NCBI GenBank assembly: GCA_903836465.1
Contig: CAILRB010000054.1
Coordinates: 1 to 58,247 of the forward strand
Length of the DNA stretch: 58,247 bases
DNA from: an uncultured Chlorobiaceae bacterium
GTDB taxonomy: Bacteria; Bacteroidota; Chlorobiia; Chlorobiales; Chlorobiaceae
Reading direction: 5' to 3'
The notes beneath the pieces are model-generated. The model worked only from the letters and a program-made list of their open reading frames with translations, ran no database searches and was not told where the DNA came from. The stretch's first letter is position 1, and each line of letters starts with the position of its first letter. The position numbers were made by a program, and so were the translations under genes. Shown in pieces: positions 16,967-26,212 of this stretch.

Positions 16967-17209
16967 ATGTCACTTGATCATGCAAAAAAGTCTATTACCG
17001 AAAAGCTGAAATCTGACGAGGATTTTCGAACTCGTGTAGCAAACTACATCCTGTACCATGGCTTTTCTGACAATTTGAAGGATAGCAAGAAAGACAATCT
17101 GATGCAACGCTATGATGAAAATGGATATTTCTCTTCTTTATCCACGCATAATGGTGACAAAAGTAAAGTTTCAGAGAGCCTGCAGGGATATGAGTTTTGG
17201 GCTGGCTAA
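16967..17209 (+). CDS. short Nif11-like peptide
   Basis: An 80-residue protein starting MSLDHAKKSITEKLKSDEDF, then RTRVANYILYHGF. This recalls the Nif11/NHLP-leader N-terminus (SxexakxFlekLksDxelrxkl), found in nitrogen-fixation-associated proteins and in leader peptides of modified natural products. The C-terminal 45 residues are polar and not family-like, and no modification enzyme or transporter of such a pathway lies nearby. ATG 16967 is chosen because the motif begins there; upstream residues in frame are not conserved-looking. The assignment is tentative. Confidence 0.45.
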   Translation: MSLDHAKKSITEKLKSDEDFRTRVANYILYHGFSDNLKDSKKDNLMQRYDENGYFSSLSTHNGDKSKVSESLQGYEFWAG

Positions 17210-17346
17210 CAGTTTATTAAGTAAGGCGACAAAGCCTGAAGCTGAAGTTGCAACTGATAACAATCTCAGTCTGAACAGTGCTATTGGACTCCGTTATTAT
17301 TTTCACTAACCAAATCTCTACTGCGGAGATGCTTTATTTTGAGAAC

Positions 17347-17571
17347 ATGATGAATAAAAAAATCTGGTTGACTTTAGGTATTTCAGGGATGCTTCTCGGT
17401 AGTCCCTCTGTGGATGCCCAGGCGAAAGTCGATGTTCGTGTCGGCATTACTCTGGGGAATAGCAGGACGCACCATTATCAACGCAAACATTGGAATAAGA
17501 GGAATCGGCACAGTGACGCAAGAAAGCGGCCACATGATATCAAGCATCGGAAATCTGCGTCGAGACGTTAG
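17347..17571 (+). CDS. small secreted basic protein
   Basis: A 74-residue protein with a signal peptide (MMNKKIWLTLGISGMLLGSP, cleavage probably after SVDAQA) and a mature part of about 45 residues very rich in His, Lys and Arg (THHYQRKHWNKRNRHSDARK). Such peptides may bind metals or nucleic acid or be periplasmic chaperone-like; none can be assigned here. Start is ATG 17347 or the adjacent ATG 17350. Confidence 0.5.
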   Translation: MMNKKIWLTLGISGMLLGSPSVDAQAKVDVRVGITLGNSRTHHYQRKHWNKRNRHSDARKRPHDIKHRKSASRR

Positions 17572-17678
17572 TTAAAGGACAAACAACAAAACCCGCTGAC
17601 CAGAAATCTTTCGTAGCTTCAGGAATCATTTCTGCGCCCCGGAAGATTTTCTGATGTAAACCTAATCAACAGAGTACC

Positions 17679-20603
17679 ATGATCAAAAAGAAGCTTCAAA
17701 GTAACTCCCTTTTGCTGGGAGTTGAGCCCTCTTTCCCGATCGTTGGTATCGGTGCTTCAGCGGGAGGGCTTGAAGCACTTGAAATTTTGTTGAGAAATAT
17801 TCCGGATAAATGTGGTGTCGCCTTTGTGATTGTTCAGCATCTTGACCCGACACACAAAGATATGATGGTTGAATTGCTTCAGCGGGTTACCGCTATGCCG
17901 GTCGTTCAGGTCAGCGATCGCCTGAAAATTAAGCCTGATCATGTTTATGTGATTCCTCCGAACAAGAATATGTCTCTGCTGCACGGAATATTGCATCTGC
18001 TTGATCCTGGAGAGCCTCGAGGTCTTCGTCTGCCCATTGATTTCTTTTTCCACTCGCTTGCTGATGATCTGCATCAGCAAAGCATTGGTCTCATTCTTTC
18101 AGGCATGGGTTCCGACGGAAGTCTTGGATTGCGTGCTATAAAAGAGAAAGGTGGTGGCAGTTTTGTGCAGGATCCTTCATCAGCCAAGTTTGACGGCATG
18201 CCTCGAAGCGCCATTGCTGCCTGTACGCCTGACATCATCGCCCCAGTTGAGGAACTGCCGGGCAAACTCCTCGCCTATCTCGGGCATGTTCACTTTGTTG
18301 TAAAAAAGGATTTTCCGCTGGCAGAAAAAGTACTGAGCGGTCTGGAAAAAGTGGTGATTCTTTTACGAATCCAGACAGGTCATGATTTTTCGCTCTATAA
18401 AAAAAGCACCATCTACCGACGTATTGAACGACGCATGGGTATTCATCAAATTGAAAAAATTGCTGATTATGTCCATTTTCTGCAGGAAAACCCCCATGAA
18501 ACTGATCTGCTGTTCAAGGAACTGCTGATAGGGGTCACCTGTTTTTTTCGCGATCCCGCAGTGTGGGAATCGTTGAAACTCAAGGCAATCCCGTCACTTC
18601 TTGCCGCCCGGCCAGCCGGAGTTGTCATACGGGCCTGGGTGGTCGGCTGTTCTACGGGTGAGGAAGCCTTTTCCCTGGCAATCATATTCAAGGAGACAAT
18701 TGAAACACTCACCCCTTCCGGAAATTATAAACTCCAGATATTTGCTACAGACCTTGATAAAGATGCTATCGACAAGGCCCGTTCAGGATGCTTTCCCCTG
18801 AAAATTGCAACTGAAGTTTCTGACGAAAGGCTGCGACGATTCTTTGAACTGGATGATCATGGCTACAGGATATCGCGCGAGATACGTGAAATGGTAGTCT
18901 TTGCTCATCAGAATGTTATCATGGATCCCCCTTTCTCCAAGCTTGACATTCTGGTTTGCCGGAATCTGCTGATCTATCTGGAACCGGAGCTGCAGAAAAA
19001 ACTTTTTCCTCTTTTTCATTACAGTTTGAATCCAGGAGGTATTCTTTTGTTAGGAAATGCCGAAAGTCTGGGTTCATTTACTCATCTGTTTAAGCCGCTT
19101 GACAGTAAAACACGACTTTTCAGTCGCCTTCAAGGGGTTCGTACGGAGTCCGCTGGTTTATCCTTTTCGTTTGCTCACACGCAACCCGCACTTTCGGATG
19201 TTACCGTCGATCAACCCACAGCAAAAACTTCCGCACTCAATTTGAAGACTTTGACCGATCAGCTCCTTCTTGAGTATTATACTCCAGCAGCGGTGCTGAC
19301 CAATGATAAAGGCGATATCATCTATATCAGTGGTCATACGGGAAAATATCTTGAGCCCGCAGCAGGAAAGGCCAACTGGAACATTTTTGCCATGGCGCGC
19401 GAAGGGCTTCGCTTTGAATTGAGTATCATTTTCGGGAGTGTGCTCCGTCATAAAGGAACTGTTACCAAAAGAGGTCTGAATGTCATTTCAAGCGGAGTAA
19501 CGCAGACGTTTAATCTGTCGATTACGCAGCTTGAAAAGCCTGGGGCTTTGCAGGGTCTCGTTTTGATTGTTTTTATTGATGTCGAAAGCTTTGGCGCAGC
19601 GACATTACAGTATCCGGCTTCTTCTGCGGAGATTGGAAAAACCAGGCAGACAGTGCTTGAGCAGGAACTGAGTCAGGCAAGGGATGAGATTCTTTGTATC
19701 CGGGAAGAGATGCAGACTTCCCAGGAAGAGCTTAAATCCAACAATGAAGAGGTACAGTCAACGAACGAAGAACTACAGAGCGCTAACGAGGAGCTGACCA
19801 CCTCCAAAGAGGAGATGCAGTCCATGAATGAGGAGCTGCAGACGGTGAACCACGAACTCCAGTTGAAGGTGAGTGACTTGTCGCAGGCGAACAATGATTT
19901 GAAAAACCTGCTGAACAGTACTGATATTGCAACACTGTTTCTTGATGATAAACTCAACATCCGCCGTTTCACGACAAGGACGGCATCCATTATAAAACTG
20001 ATTGCCAGTGATGTAGGACGCCCTATAACCGATATTGTCACCGATTTACAGTATCCTGATTTAGCTGAAAATGCCAGTGAGGTTCTTCGTCGCCTGGTGT
20101 TTAGTGAAAAAGAGGTTCCGGCAAGTGACGGCCGCTGGTTTACGGTAAAAATTATGCCATACCGTACCCATGAAAACCAGATTGACGGGCTGGTGATCAC
20201 CTTCAGCGATATTAGCGTCGCCAAAAAACTTGAAGAGAGTCTTCGGGAAACAGAAAACCGTTTCCGGGCTGCAATTGAAAGTTCAGGTATCATCGTTGCG
20301 GCTGTTGACAAGGAGTTCCGCTATATCTGGCTTGACGATCCTCAGCATGAGTTTCATGCACCGGATTCGATTGGAAGACGCGATGATGAGCTTCCTGATA
20401 TGCAGAACGCGGCTGAACTTATGGAGGTCAAGCGAAAAGTGCTGGCGACCGGGAATACGGTACACAGGGATTTGACCGTAACAGTGTCAAACGGTTCACT
20501 CCGCTACTATGAACTCATTGCCAGGCCGCAGCGAAATGCAGGAGGTGAAATAATTGGCGTGATCACTGTTGCGGCCAGACAACACAGCCCGCAAAGAGGC
20601 TGA
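17679..20603 (+). CDS. CheB-CheR-PAS fusion protein (methylesterase/methyltransferase sensor)
   Basis: A 974-residue cytosolic protein. Residues 20-205 are a CheB methylesterase domain with the catalytic triad in context: IGASAGG, VQHLDPTHKDMM and GMGSDGSLG. Residues about 215-480 are a CheR methyltransferase (YRRIERRMGIHQI, VVGCSTGEEAFSLAI, DLDKDAIDKARSG, VCRNLLIYLEPELQKKLF). A PAS-like region, a long coiled coil of repeated NEELQSxNEEL heptads (about 645-735) and two PAS domains follow. There is no histidine kinase or receiver domain, unlike many relatives, so output may be through partner proteins. A PAS-winged-helix gene follows 124 nt downstream. Confidence 0.93.
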   Translation: MIKKKLQSNSLLLGVEPSFPIVGIGASAGGLEALEILLRNIPDKCGVAFVIVQHLDPTHKDMMVELLQRVTAMPVVQVSDRLKIKPDHVYVIPPNKNMSLLHGILHLLDPGEPRGLRLPIDFFFHSLADDLHQQSIGLILSGMGSDGSLGLRAIKEKGGGSFVQDPSSAKFDGMPRSAIAACTPDIIAPVEELPGKLLAYLGHVHFVVKKDFPLAEKVLSGLEKVVILLRIQTGHDFSLYKKSTIYRRIERRMGIHQIEKIADYVHFLQENPHETDLLFKELLIGVTCFFRDPAVWESLKLKAIPSLLAARPAGVVIRAWVVGCSTGEEAFSLAIIFKETIETLTPSGNYKLQIFATDLDKDAIDKARSGCFPLKIATEVSDERLRRFFELDDHGYRISREIREMVVFAHQNVIMDPPFSKLDILVCRNLLIYLEPELQKKLFPLFHYSLNPGGILLLGNAESLGSFTHLFKPLDSKTRLFSRLQGVRTESAGLSFSFAHTQPALSDVTVDQPTAKTSALNLKTLTDQLLLEYYTPAAVLTNDKGDIIYISGHTGKYLEPAAGKANWNIFAMAREGLRFELSIIFGSVLRHKGTVTKRGLNVISSGVTQTFNLSITQLEKPGALQGLVLIVFIDVESFGAATLQYPASSAEIGKTRQTVLEQELSQARDEILCIREEMQTSQEELKSNNEEVQSTNEELQSANEELTTSKEEMQSMNEELQTVNHELQLKVSDLSQANNDLKNLLNSTDIATLFLDDKLNIRRFTTRTASIIKLIASDVGRPITDIVTDLQYPDLAENASEVLRRLVFSEKEVPASDGRWFTVKIMPYRTHENQIDGLVITFSDISVAKKLEESLRETENRFRAAIESSGIIVAAVDKEFRYIWLDDPQHEFHAPDSIGRRDDELPDMQNAAELMEVKRKVLATGNTVHRDLTVTVSNGSLRYYELIARPQRNAGGEIIGVITVAARQHSPQRG

Positions 20604-20727
20604 AAGTGCATTGTCCCTTGATGCTCATGGAAAAATTAGTAAGGGAAATTGGCAAACGGAAAGTATTTTTTGTTTTTTATACGGACGTCTGAGTGTTATA
20701 AATCTGCAGAAATAAGAAAAGCGTTTC

Positions 20728-21708
20728 ATGACAAAGAACAGAGCCCTTTTGGAGGATTTAACCGCATTGCGCCATCAGGCAGAGACGCACCTCAACACAG
20801 AGCAGAAGAAAAAAGATATTGATTTCTCCAGTTCGCCTGAGGAGATGCAGCGGGTTATTCATGAACTTGCGGTTCACCAGATTGAGCTTGAGATGCAGCA
20901 GGATGAACTGCTTCAGACAAGGGCTGAGCTGGAAGAAAGTCTGGAATGCTACACTGATCTTTATGACTTCGCGCCGCTCGGCTATCTGACGCTTACCAGG
21001 GAGGGGACGATACGGCAAGTCAATTTGACAGCGACAAAACTGCTTGGTATAGAAAGATCCCTACTGATAGGAGATCGTTTCGGCAGGTTTGTTTCTCCTG
21101 AAGGTCTTCCCGCTTTTAACGACCTGCTGGCGAGGGTGTTCAGCCAGAGAGAGCACCCATTCTGTGAGGTTATGCTCCTGATTGAAGGAAAGCCATCCTC
21201 TTCTGATGCTTCGGTACCCCCTGATACCGTTGTTAAACTCAACCATACGGTTCGCATTGATGCCGTCCTCAGCACTGACGCTCAGGAATGTCGTATAGTT
21301 GTATCGGACATAACTATGCAAAAAAAATTCGAACAGGAGAATACAATCCTTAAGGCCCGATTAGCTCAAATAGGCATATCAGAGCCAATCGACAAGCCAG
21401 TCGGCAGCGCTACTGCCGATTTTAACCACCAACTGCTTAATAAGGTTATTCATGCAAGGATACGGTTTGCAGCACTTTCATTTCTTTATTTTGTCAATAA
21501 GGCAAGTTTTTTGGAGATCAAAAAGCAGGTCAGGACAACGGACGGTAATTTAAGTGTTCACATGCGAATGCTTGAGTCTGCCGAGTATATAAGTTGTGAC
21601 AGGGAAATTCAGGATCGCAAGCCTCAAACTATTTACAGCATAACGCCGAAAGGCCATGATGCCTTTTTCAGGTACAAGGCTTCTCTCAGAGCTTTTCTCG
21701 GGGCATAA
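20728..21708 (+). CDS. PAS domain-winged helix DNA-binding regulator
   Basis: A 326-residue protein. Residues 30-75 are a coiled coil (MQRVIHELAVHQIELEMQQD). Residues 75-200 are a PAS domain with YDFAPLGYLTLTREGTIRQV and VVSDITMQKKFE. The C-terminal 85 residues are an ArsR/MarR-like winged helix (wHTH of the PF13601 kind): IRFAALSFLYFVNKASFLEI, TTDGNLSVHMRMLESAEYI, SITPKGHDAF. The N-terminal helix plus PAS resembles regulators normally ending in a kinase, so this is a one-component version. It may read out the same stimulus as the adjacent CheB-CheR-PAS protein; that is inference. Confidence 0.8.
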   Translation: MTKNRALLEDLTALRHQAETHLNTEQKKKDIDFSSSPEEMQRVIHELAVHQIELEMQQDELLQTRAELEESLECYTDLYDFAPLGYLTLTREGTIRQVNLTATKLLGIERSLLIGDRFGRFVSPEGLPAFNDLLARVFSQREHPFCEVMLLIEGKPSSSDASVPPDTVVKLNHTVRIDAVLSTDAQECRIVVSDITMQKKFEQENTILKARLAQIGISEPIDKPVGSATADFNHQLLNKVIHARIRFAALSFLYFVNKASFLEIKKQVRTTDGNLSVHMRMLESAEYISCDREIQDRKPQTIYSITPKGHDAFFRYKASLRAFLGA

Positions 21709-21798
21709 TCCGCTTTTATCAGAACGACTGGAAAACGTCTCTGCAAAACCTTTTTATCTTTAAACATTCCAACACATACGAATAAGGAGAACGTTTCT

Positions 21799-22260
21799 AT
21801 GCCTGGTCAGGGATTCTTCAAAGAGATGAAAAAGACGTTTCTGTTTCATGCCGTCGCAGCACATTTCAGTAACGGGCTGATCCCGGTTGCCGTGCTGTAC
21901 CTGATCTTGACACTTTCAACCGCCAACAACTATTTCGAGCATACCGTTGAACATCTTCTTCTCATAGTCGTATTAGCTATTCCTGCCTCTTTTTTTTCCG
22001 GTATCCACGATTGGAAAACAAAATATCGTGGTGCCAAAGCGCCTGTCTTTATTAAAAAAATCAGACTCTCCTGCCTGCTTTTTGCACTTTGCGCCTCTGC
22101 TGTTTTTATCAGAATCAGCTCTCCCGATGTCATGAGCCGTCAGGGTATCGAGTACTGGCTCTATCTTGCACTACTTTTTTCCATGCTGCCGGTTGTGACA
22201 CTTCTCGGTCATTACGGGGGTAAGCTTTCCGCCCAAAAACCACCCGCCAAATCGGTCTAA
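21799..22260 (+). CDS. small multi-pass membrane protein (DUF2231-like)
   Basis: A 153-residue integral membrane protein with four predicted spans: around residues 15-38 (FHAVAAHFSNGLIPVAVLYL), 50-66, 88-105 and 118-140. The first span carries HxxxxHFxxxLIP, like DUF2231-type proteins that may bind heme; the loop HDWKTKYRGAKAPVFIKKI is conserved-looking. AAGGAG lies 10 nt before ATG 21799. No partner gene is adjacent, and it is convergent with etfA. Function unknown. Confidence 0.55.
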   Translation: MPGQGFFKEMKKTFLFHAVAAHFSNGLIPVAVLYLILTLSTANNYFEHTVEHLLLIVVLAIPASFFSGIHDWKTKYRGAKAPVFIKKIRLSCLLFALCASAVFIRISSPDVMSRQGIEYWLYLALLFSMLPVVTLLGHYGGKLSAQKPPAKSV

Positions 22261-22376
22261 CTCATACCCTGACGGCATATACATCATGAACAGTTCTTGT
22301 CTGCAGCGAGCAGCAAATACAACTTTATACTCGCCTGCAGAGGAGATATTGACATGGAGTTCAAACGATGCCTTTC

Positions 22377-23285
22377 TCAGGAGAGCTTCGCCGTCAGTGC
22401 CGGAACAAACTGCAGCAGATCGGCTACTACAAGAACATCGGCAACTTCGCCTATAGGCGCATCCTTGTCTTTGTTGATGGCCAGAATAAATCCTGACTTC
22501 TTCATTCCGGCAAGGTGCTGGATGGAACCTGAGATACCGCAAGCCACATAGAGCTTTGGGGTAACGGTCTGGCCGGTAGAACCTACCTGATGACCATGAT
22601 CGATCCATCCGGCATCGACCACGGGACGGCTTGCGCCAAGCTCGCCACCAAAAGCTTTTGCAAGACTGCGAATCACCTCGATATTTTCTTTTTTCCCGAT
22701 CCCGCGTCCGGCACTAACAACAATCTCGGCTTTTGCCAGGTTTACATCCCTGGCTTCGGCGGGCTCATAGCCAACAAATTCAGTGGTCGAAGCCACATCG
22801 GTCGACAGAACCTTCACCACAGGAGTTCCTCCCTCCTGAAGGGCTGGAAAGGCTCCTGCCTGAATGGTGATGACCGCTTTCGACGTCAAAGGAGTGACGT
22901 TACGGTGCATCTTTGCATTACAGCACCCCACCTCATAAGCGTTACCGGCAAAACCGATCACTTCGGAGACCTGTGCAACCTTGAGGCTTGCGGCAAGGCG
23001 GGGGGCAAGATCCCAGCCGTAGGAGGAGTGGACAAAGACGACAAGATCCGGGTTCTCCTCCTGGACGGCCTTCAACAACAGTTGTTTATGTACTTCAGGG
23101 TTGTATTCGCCGTAGACCTTCGCATCGACCAGGTAGAGCGTGCCGTTGAATGCCGGAACCTCTTCAGCGCTCCCGACAAGAAACAGGGAGGCCTCTCCAC
23201 CGATTGCTGCCGCAAAACCCATGAGTTCTGCTGTGATATCGAGAAGTCGGCCTTCCCTGTATTCGCCAACAAGTAAGAGCTTCAT
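22377..23285 (-). CDS. etfA: electron transfer flavoprotein alpha subunit
   Basis: A 302-residue EtfA/FixB, the FAD-binding subunit of ETF. The C-terminal FAD domain shows GASRPVVDAGWIDHGHQVGS, TGQTVTPKLYVACGISGSIQ and HLAGMKKSGFILAINKD. It starts 12 nt after etfB. With EtfB it would accept electrons from the acyl-CoA dehydrogenase at 26213-27352 and deliver them to the membrane Fe-S oxidoreductase at 24201-26195. Length is normal. Whether this ETF can bifurcate cannot be told by eye. Confidence 0.95.
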   Translation of the reverse strand: MKLLLVGEYREGRLLDITAELMGFAAAIGGEASLFLVGSAEEVPAFNGTLYLVDAKVYGEYNPEVHKQLLLKAVQEENPDLVVFVHSSYGWDLAPRLAASLKVAQVSEVIGFAGNAYEVGCCNAKMHRNVTPLTSKAVITIQAGAFPALQEGGTPVVKVLSTDVASTTEFVGYEPAEARDVNLAKAEIVVSAGRGIGKKENIEVIRSLAKAFGGELGASRPVVDAGWIDHGHQVGSTGQTVTPKLYVACGISGSIQHLAGMKKSGFILAINKDKDAPIGEVADVLVVADLLQFVPALTAKLS

Positions 23286-23297
23286 TTATGTGTCTCC

Positions 23298-24074
23298 TCA
23301 GCGCAGAACCGCTGTTTTATCTTTTAGAATGACAAGTACCTTTTCGACCAGTTCATCGACACTCCCTTCGAGAACGACTCCGCTGCCCTTCTTTTCAGGA
23401 TGACGAAAGGCTGCTGAACCAGTAAGCGGCTTCTCGGAGGAGAGCTCTCCAGCCTGAAGCGTGGTGATCTCTTTTTTTCTGGCCTTCATGATGTTCGGAA
23501 GAGTAGGATAGCGCGGAGAGTTGAGTCCGAGCTGGCAGGTCACGAGCGCAGGGGTCCTGAGCCTGACCTTGCCCTTTACTCCCCCTTCAAGCTCGCGCGT
23601 TGCCGTCACCACGCCGTCGGCCCAGGCAAATCCAACCAGCGTCGTGGTCGACGGGATACCCAACAGCTCGGCAACAAGAACTCCGACTTGTGCGGAACCA
23701 CGATCCTGCGACTGCATACCGGTGAAGAGAAGATCAAACTGCTTGTCGCGGGCATAAGCCGCAATAATTGAGGCAATCTGCCAGGGCTCTCTGGATGCGA
23801 CCTCCGGTTCAAGGATGTGAACAGCACGGTCGCAACCTATGGCGAGCGCCTTTTTGATGGCCTCGATGACCCGGTCGGGTCCGATTGAAAGTACCGTGAT
23901 TTCGGGCTCTCCACCAAGCTGCTCCTTCAGCCTGACCGCCTCCTCCACCGCATATTCATCGTATTCATTCATCCGGAACGCAAGGTCCGACTCATCGAAC
24001 CAGGTGGCGGATCCATTGGGCCTGAAAGGTGACTCCATGTCAGGAACCTGCTTAATGCAGACAAGTATCTTCAT
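23298..24074 (-). CDS. etfB: electron transfer flavoprotein beta subunit
   Basis: A 258-residue EtfB/FixA starting MKILVCIKQVPDMES. The signature region is present: MNEYDEYAVEEAVRLKEQLG, LAIGCDRAVHILEP, and DLLFTGMQSQDRGSAQVGVL for the AMP/adenine-binding loop. It is the first gene of the etfBA unit and is separated from the end of the upstream oxidoreductase gene by 126 bp containing its own promoter and a motif shared with the icmF promoter. The start has no good Shine-Dalgarno because the motif occupies that position, which may itself be regulatory. Confidence 0.95.
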   Translation of the reverse strand: MKILVCIKQVPDMESPFRPNGSATWFDESDLAFRMNEYDEYAVEEAVRLKEQLGGEPEITVLSIGPDRVIEAIKKALAIGCDRAVHILEPEVASREPWQIASIIAAYARDKQFDLLFTGMQSQDRGSAQVGVLVAELLGIPSTTTLVGFAWADGVVTATRELEGGVKGKVRLRTPALVTCQLGLNSPRYPTLPNIMKARKKEITTLQAGELSSEKPLTGSAAFRHPEKKGSGVVLEGSVDELVEKVLVILKDKTAVLR

Positions 24075-24079
24075 GATTA

Positions 24080-24142
24080 TTTACGTTTACGTGCATGTCA
24101 ATCAATACCACAAATTTTACGAAATTGAATTGTCGTATGCAA
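24080..24142 (-). promoter_or_regulatory. etfB promoter with regulon motif
   Basis: On the minus strand TTGCAT (24142-24137), a 17-base spacer and TAAAAT (24119-24114) form a good sigma-70 promoter. Downstream, 24101-24080 reads TTGAC-ATGC-ACGTAAACG-TAAA, matching the icmF promoter motif at 14 of 18 aligned positions. It would cover roughly +6 to +27 and the ribosome binding region of etfB, suggesting repression. The promoter call is by eye. Confidence 0.6.
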
Positions 24143-24200
24143 TACCTTTCCTTAAAATATATCGCCAACTCTTCAGAAAAGCTGCTGGTTGAGCAGCCTG

Positions 24201-26195
24201 TTATTTTTCTATCCGCTCGGCAACAATCTCTGCCAGGTCACGAACCTTCAGCTTGCCCTCAAACCCGCCGGTCTTGATGCCATCTTCGAACATCGTCAGG
24301 CAGAAGGGGCAGTTTGAGGCGAGAATCGGCATACCGGTTTCGCTGGCCATGGCGACTCTCTTCACGTTGATGCGGCTGCCCAGCTTCTCCTCGGCAAAGA
24401 TCCTGCCGCCTCCGGCACTGCAGCAGAAGCTGTCGTACCCTGAGCGGCTCATCTCGGTGAGCTTGCCGCCAGCCGACTTCAGAACAGCGCGAGGCTCTTC
24501 GAAAATGTCCTTGTACCGGCCGAGATAGCAGGAGTCGTGATAGGTGAACTCGAACGGCTCCGGCTTAAGCTTCAGCCGCTTCTCCACGATCAGCCTGTTG
24601 ATGAAGGTGCTGTAGTGCTCGACCGGCACATCAAACTTGAGATCCCGGTAATCACGGCTGAGGGTGTTGAAGCAGTGGGGGCAGGTGGTCACGATGCGCT
24701 TGACCTTGTAACCCTTGATTGTCTCAATGTTTTCAGCAGCCACCATCTGGTAGAGGTACTCATTGCCGAGCTTCCTCACCGGCTCGCCGCAGCACTTCTC
24801 CTCCTTGCCAAGGATACCAACCTTCACACCGGCAGCCGCGCAGATACGAAGGAATTTTGCGGCAACCTCCCTGTTGCGTCTGTCGAACGACGCATAGCAG
24901 CCAGCGAAATAGAGAATATCGACATCACTGTTCTCCTGCATGATGCTGACCGGAAGCCCCTTCGCCCAATCTCCCCTCGAAGCGTAGGCCATACCAAACG
25001 GATTGCCGTTCACCTCGATATTGCTCGTCGCGGTGCGAACCTCGTCACCCGGGAATTCGCCCTCCATGAGGGTCAGGTTACGGCGCATTTCGAGAATCTT
25101 GTTGACGTGCTCGATATTGGCCGGGCAAATGTCCTGGCAGGCACCGCAGGTCGTGCAGGACCAGAGTGCATCAGCCGTCACCGCCTCGACGAGACCCTTT
25201 TTCGGTGACGTCTCGGCAACGCTGCCTATCGCCTTGATCACTTTCATCGGAGAGAGGGGCTTGTCGGTGCTGTATGCCGGGCAGCGATCCTGGCATCGCT
25301 TGCACGAGGTACAGGCGTCGCTGTCAAACAGATCTTTCCAGGTCAGGTCGGTGATTTTCGAAGCACCGAACTGTTCAATGCTCTCATCCTCAAGATTGAT
25401 CGTGCCGATCGTGCCTTTCGGCTCGAAGGGGGCAAGGAAACTGTTCCCGCTCGTCGTGAGGATGTGGCGCAGCTTCGTCCGGGGAATAACTGAAATAAAG
25501 CCAAGCCCAAGCAGAAGATGGAACCACCAGAGCACCTTGTGCAGGCCAGGCAGGGCGCCGTCGCCAAGAGAGGAGAGCGCCTGGGCAAATACATAGCCAA
25601 CAGGAGACCACAAGGCGAGATCAGGGTTCTGCTTCAGTTCGGTGACGGCCATCCGACTCCCCTCGATGAGAAAGCCGGTGATCAAAATGGTGAAAAGCAG
25701 GGCGTGAATACGATAGTCGTCGGCGACCGTTTCGAGCCCCTTCGGCTTGATGAGGAATCGGCGCACGAAGAGGCCGCCGAGCATCACGATGGCGACCAGA
25801 CCGGCAAGGTCGAGCACAAGGGAGAAGTATCTGTAGAAGTTCCCTTTCAGAATAGTAACCCTGAAAAGCGGCAGGAGGAAATCAGCCTGCACCATGATGA
25901 GCATCGTGCCTGCAAGCAGGGTGAGAAAACCCCAGAAAAAGAGCGAATGGAACACCCCTCCATCCTTGACCCTGAAGACGCGGGTCTGGCCGAAGACAGT
26001 CGCAAGCATACGCTGTGCGCGGTCGCCGCGCCGATCGAAACGATCAAGAGGCTTTCCCTGGCGCCAAATCTCCAGCCTCTCTTTGAAGCCGAAGGCCGCG
26101 CCGCTCACTGCCGCGATGGTGAGCAGGTACATGACGGCGACGACCCCGTGCCCGACGTTCCAGTATATTTCACGAGTTGCATCCATTGGTGGCAT
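24201..26195 (-). CDS. membrane-bound ETF:(mena)quinone-type Fe-S oxidoreductase
   Basis: A 664-residue protein. The N-terminal 270 residues are a NarI-like membrane domain with five or six spans and likely b-heme histidines (HSLFFWGFLTLLAGTMLIMV, LHKVLWWFHLLLGLGFISVI). A two-cluster ferredoxin region follows (CTSCKRCQDRCPAYS near 295 and CTTCGACQDICPANIEH near 347). The C-terminus has two CCG domains (FAGCYASFDRRNREV, KEEKCCGEP near 430; YHDSCYLGRYKDIF, FCCSAGGG near 550) as in HdrD. This architecture is that of EMO/EtfX-type enzymes that pass electrons from ETF to the quinone pool during acyl-CoA oxidation. It ends the icmF operon. Confidence 0.9.
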   Translation of the reverse strand: MPPMDATREIYWNVGHGVVAVMYLLTIAAVSGAAFGFKERLEIWRQGKPLDRFDRRGDRAQRMLATVFGQTRVFRVKDGGVFHSLFFWGFLTLLAGTMLIMVQADFLLPLFRVTILKGNFYRYFSLVLDLAGLVAIVMLGGLFVRRFLIKPKGLETVADDYRIHALLFTILITGFLIEGSRMAVTELKQNPDLALWSPVGYVFAQALSSLGDGALPGLHKVLWWFHLLLGLGFISVIPRTKLRHILTTSGNSFLAPFEPKGTIGTINLEDESIEQFGASKITDLTWKDLFDSDACTSCKRCQDRCPAYSTDKPLSPMKVIKAIGSVAETSPKKGLVEAVTADALWSCTTCGACQDICPANIEHVNKILEMRRNLTLMEGEFPGDEVRTATSNIEVNGNPFGMAYASRGDWAKGLPVSIMQENSDVDILYFAGCYASFDRRNREVAAKFLRICAAAGVKVGILGKEEKCCGEPVRKLGNEYLYQMVAAENIETIKGYKVKRIVTTCPHCFNTLSRDYRDLKFDVPVEHYSTFINRLIVEKRLKLKPEPFEFTYHDSCYLGRYKDIFEEPRAVLKSAGGKLTEMSRSGYDSFCCSAGGGRIFAEEKLGSRINVKRVAMASETGMPILASNCPFCLTMFEDGIKTGGFEGKLKVRDLAEIVAERIEK

Positions 26196-26212
26196 CGACT
26201 TCAGTAATCAGG

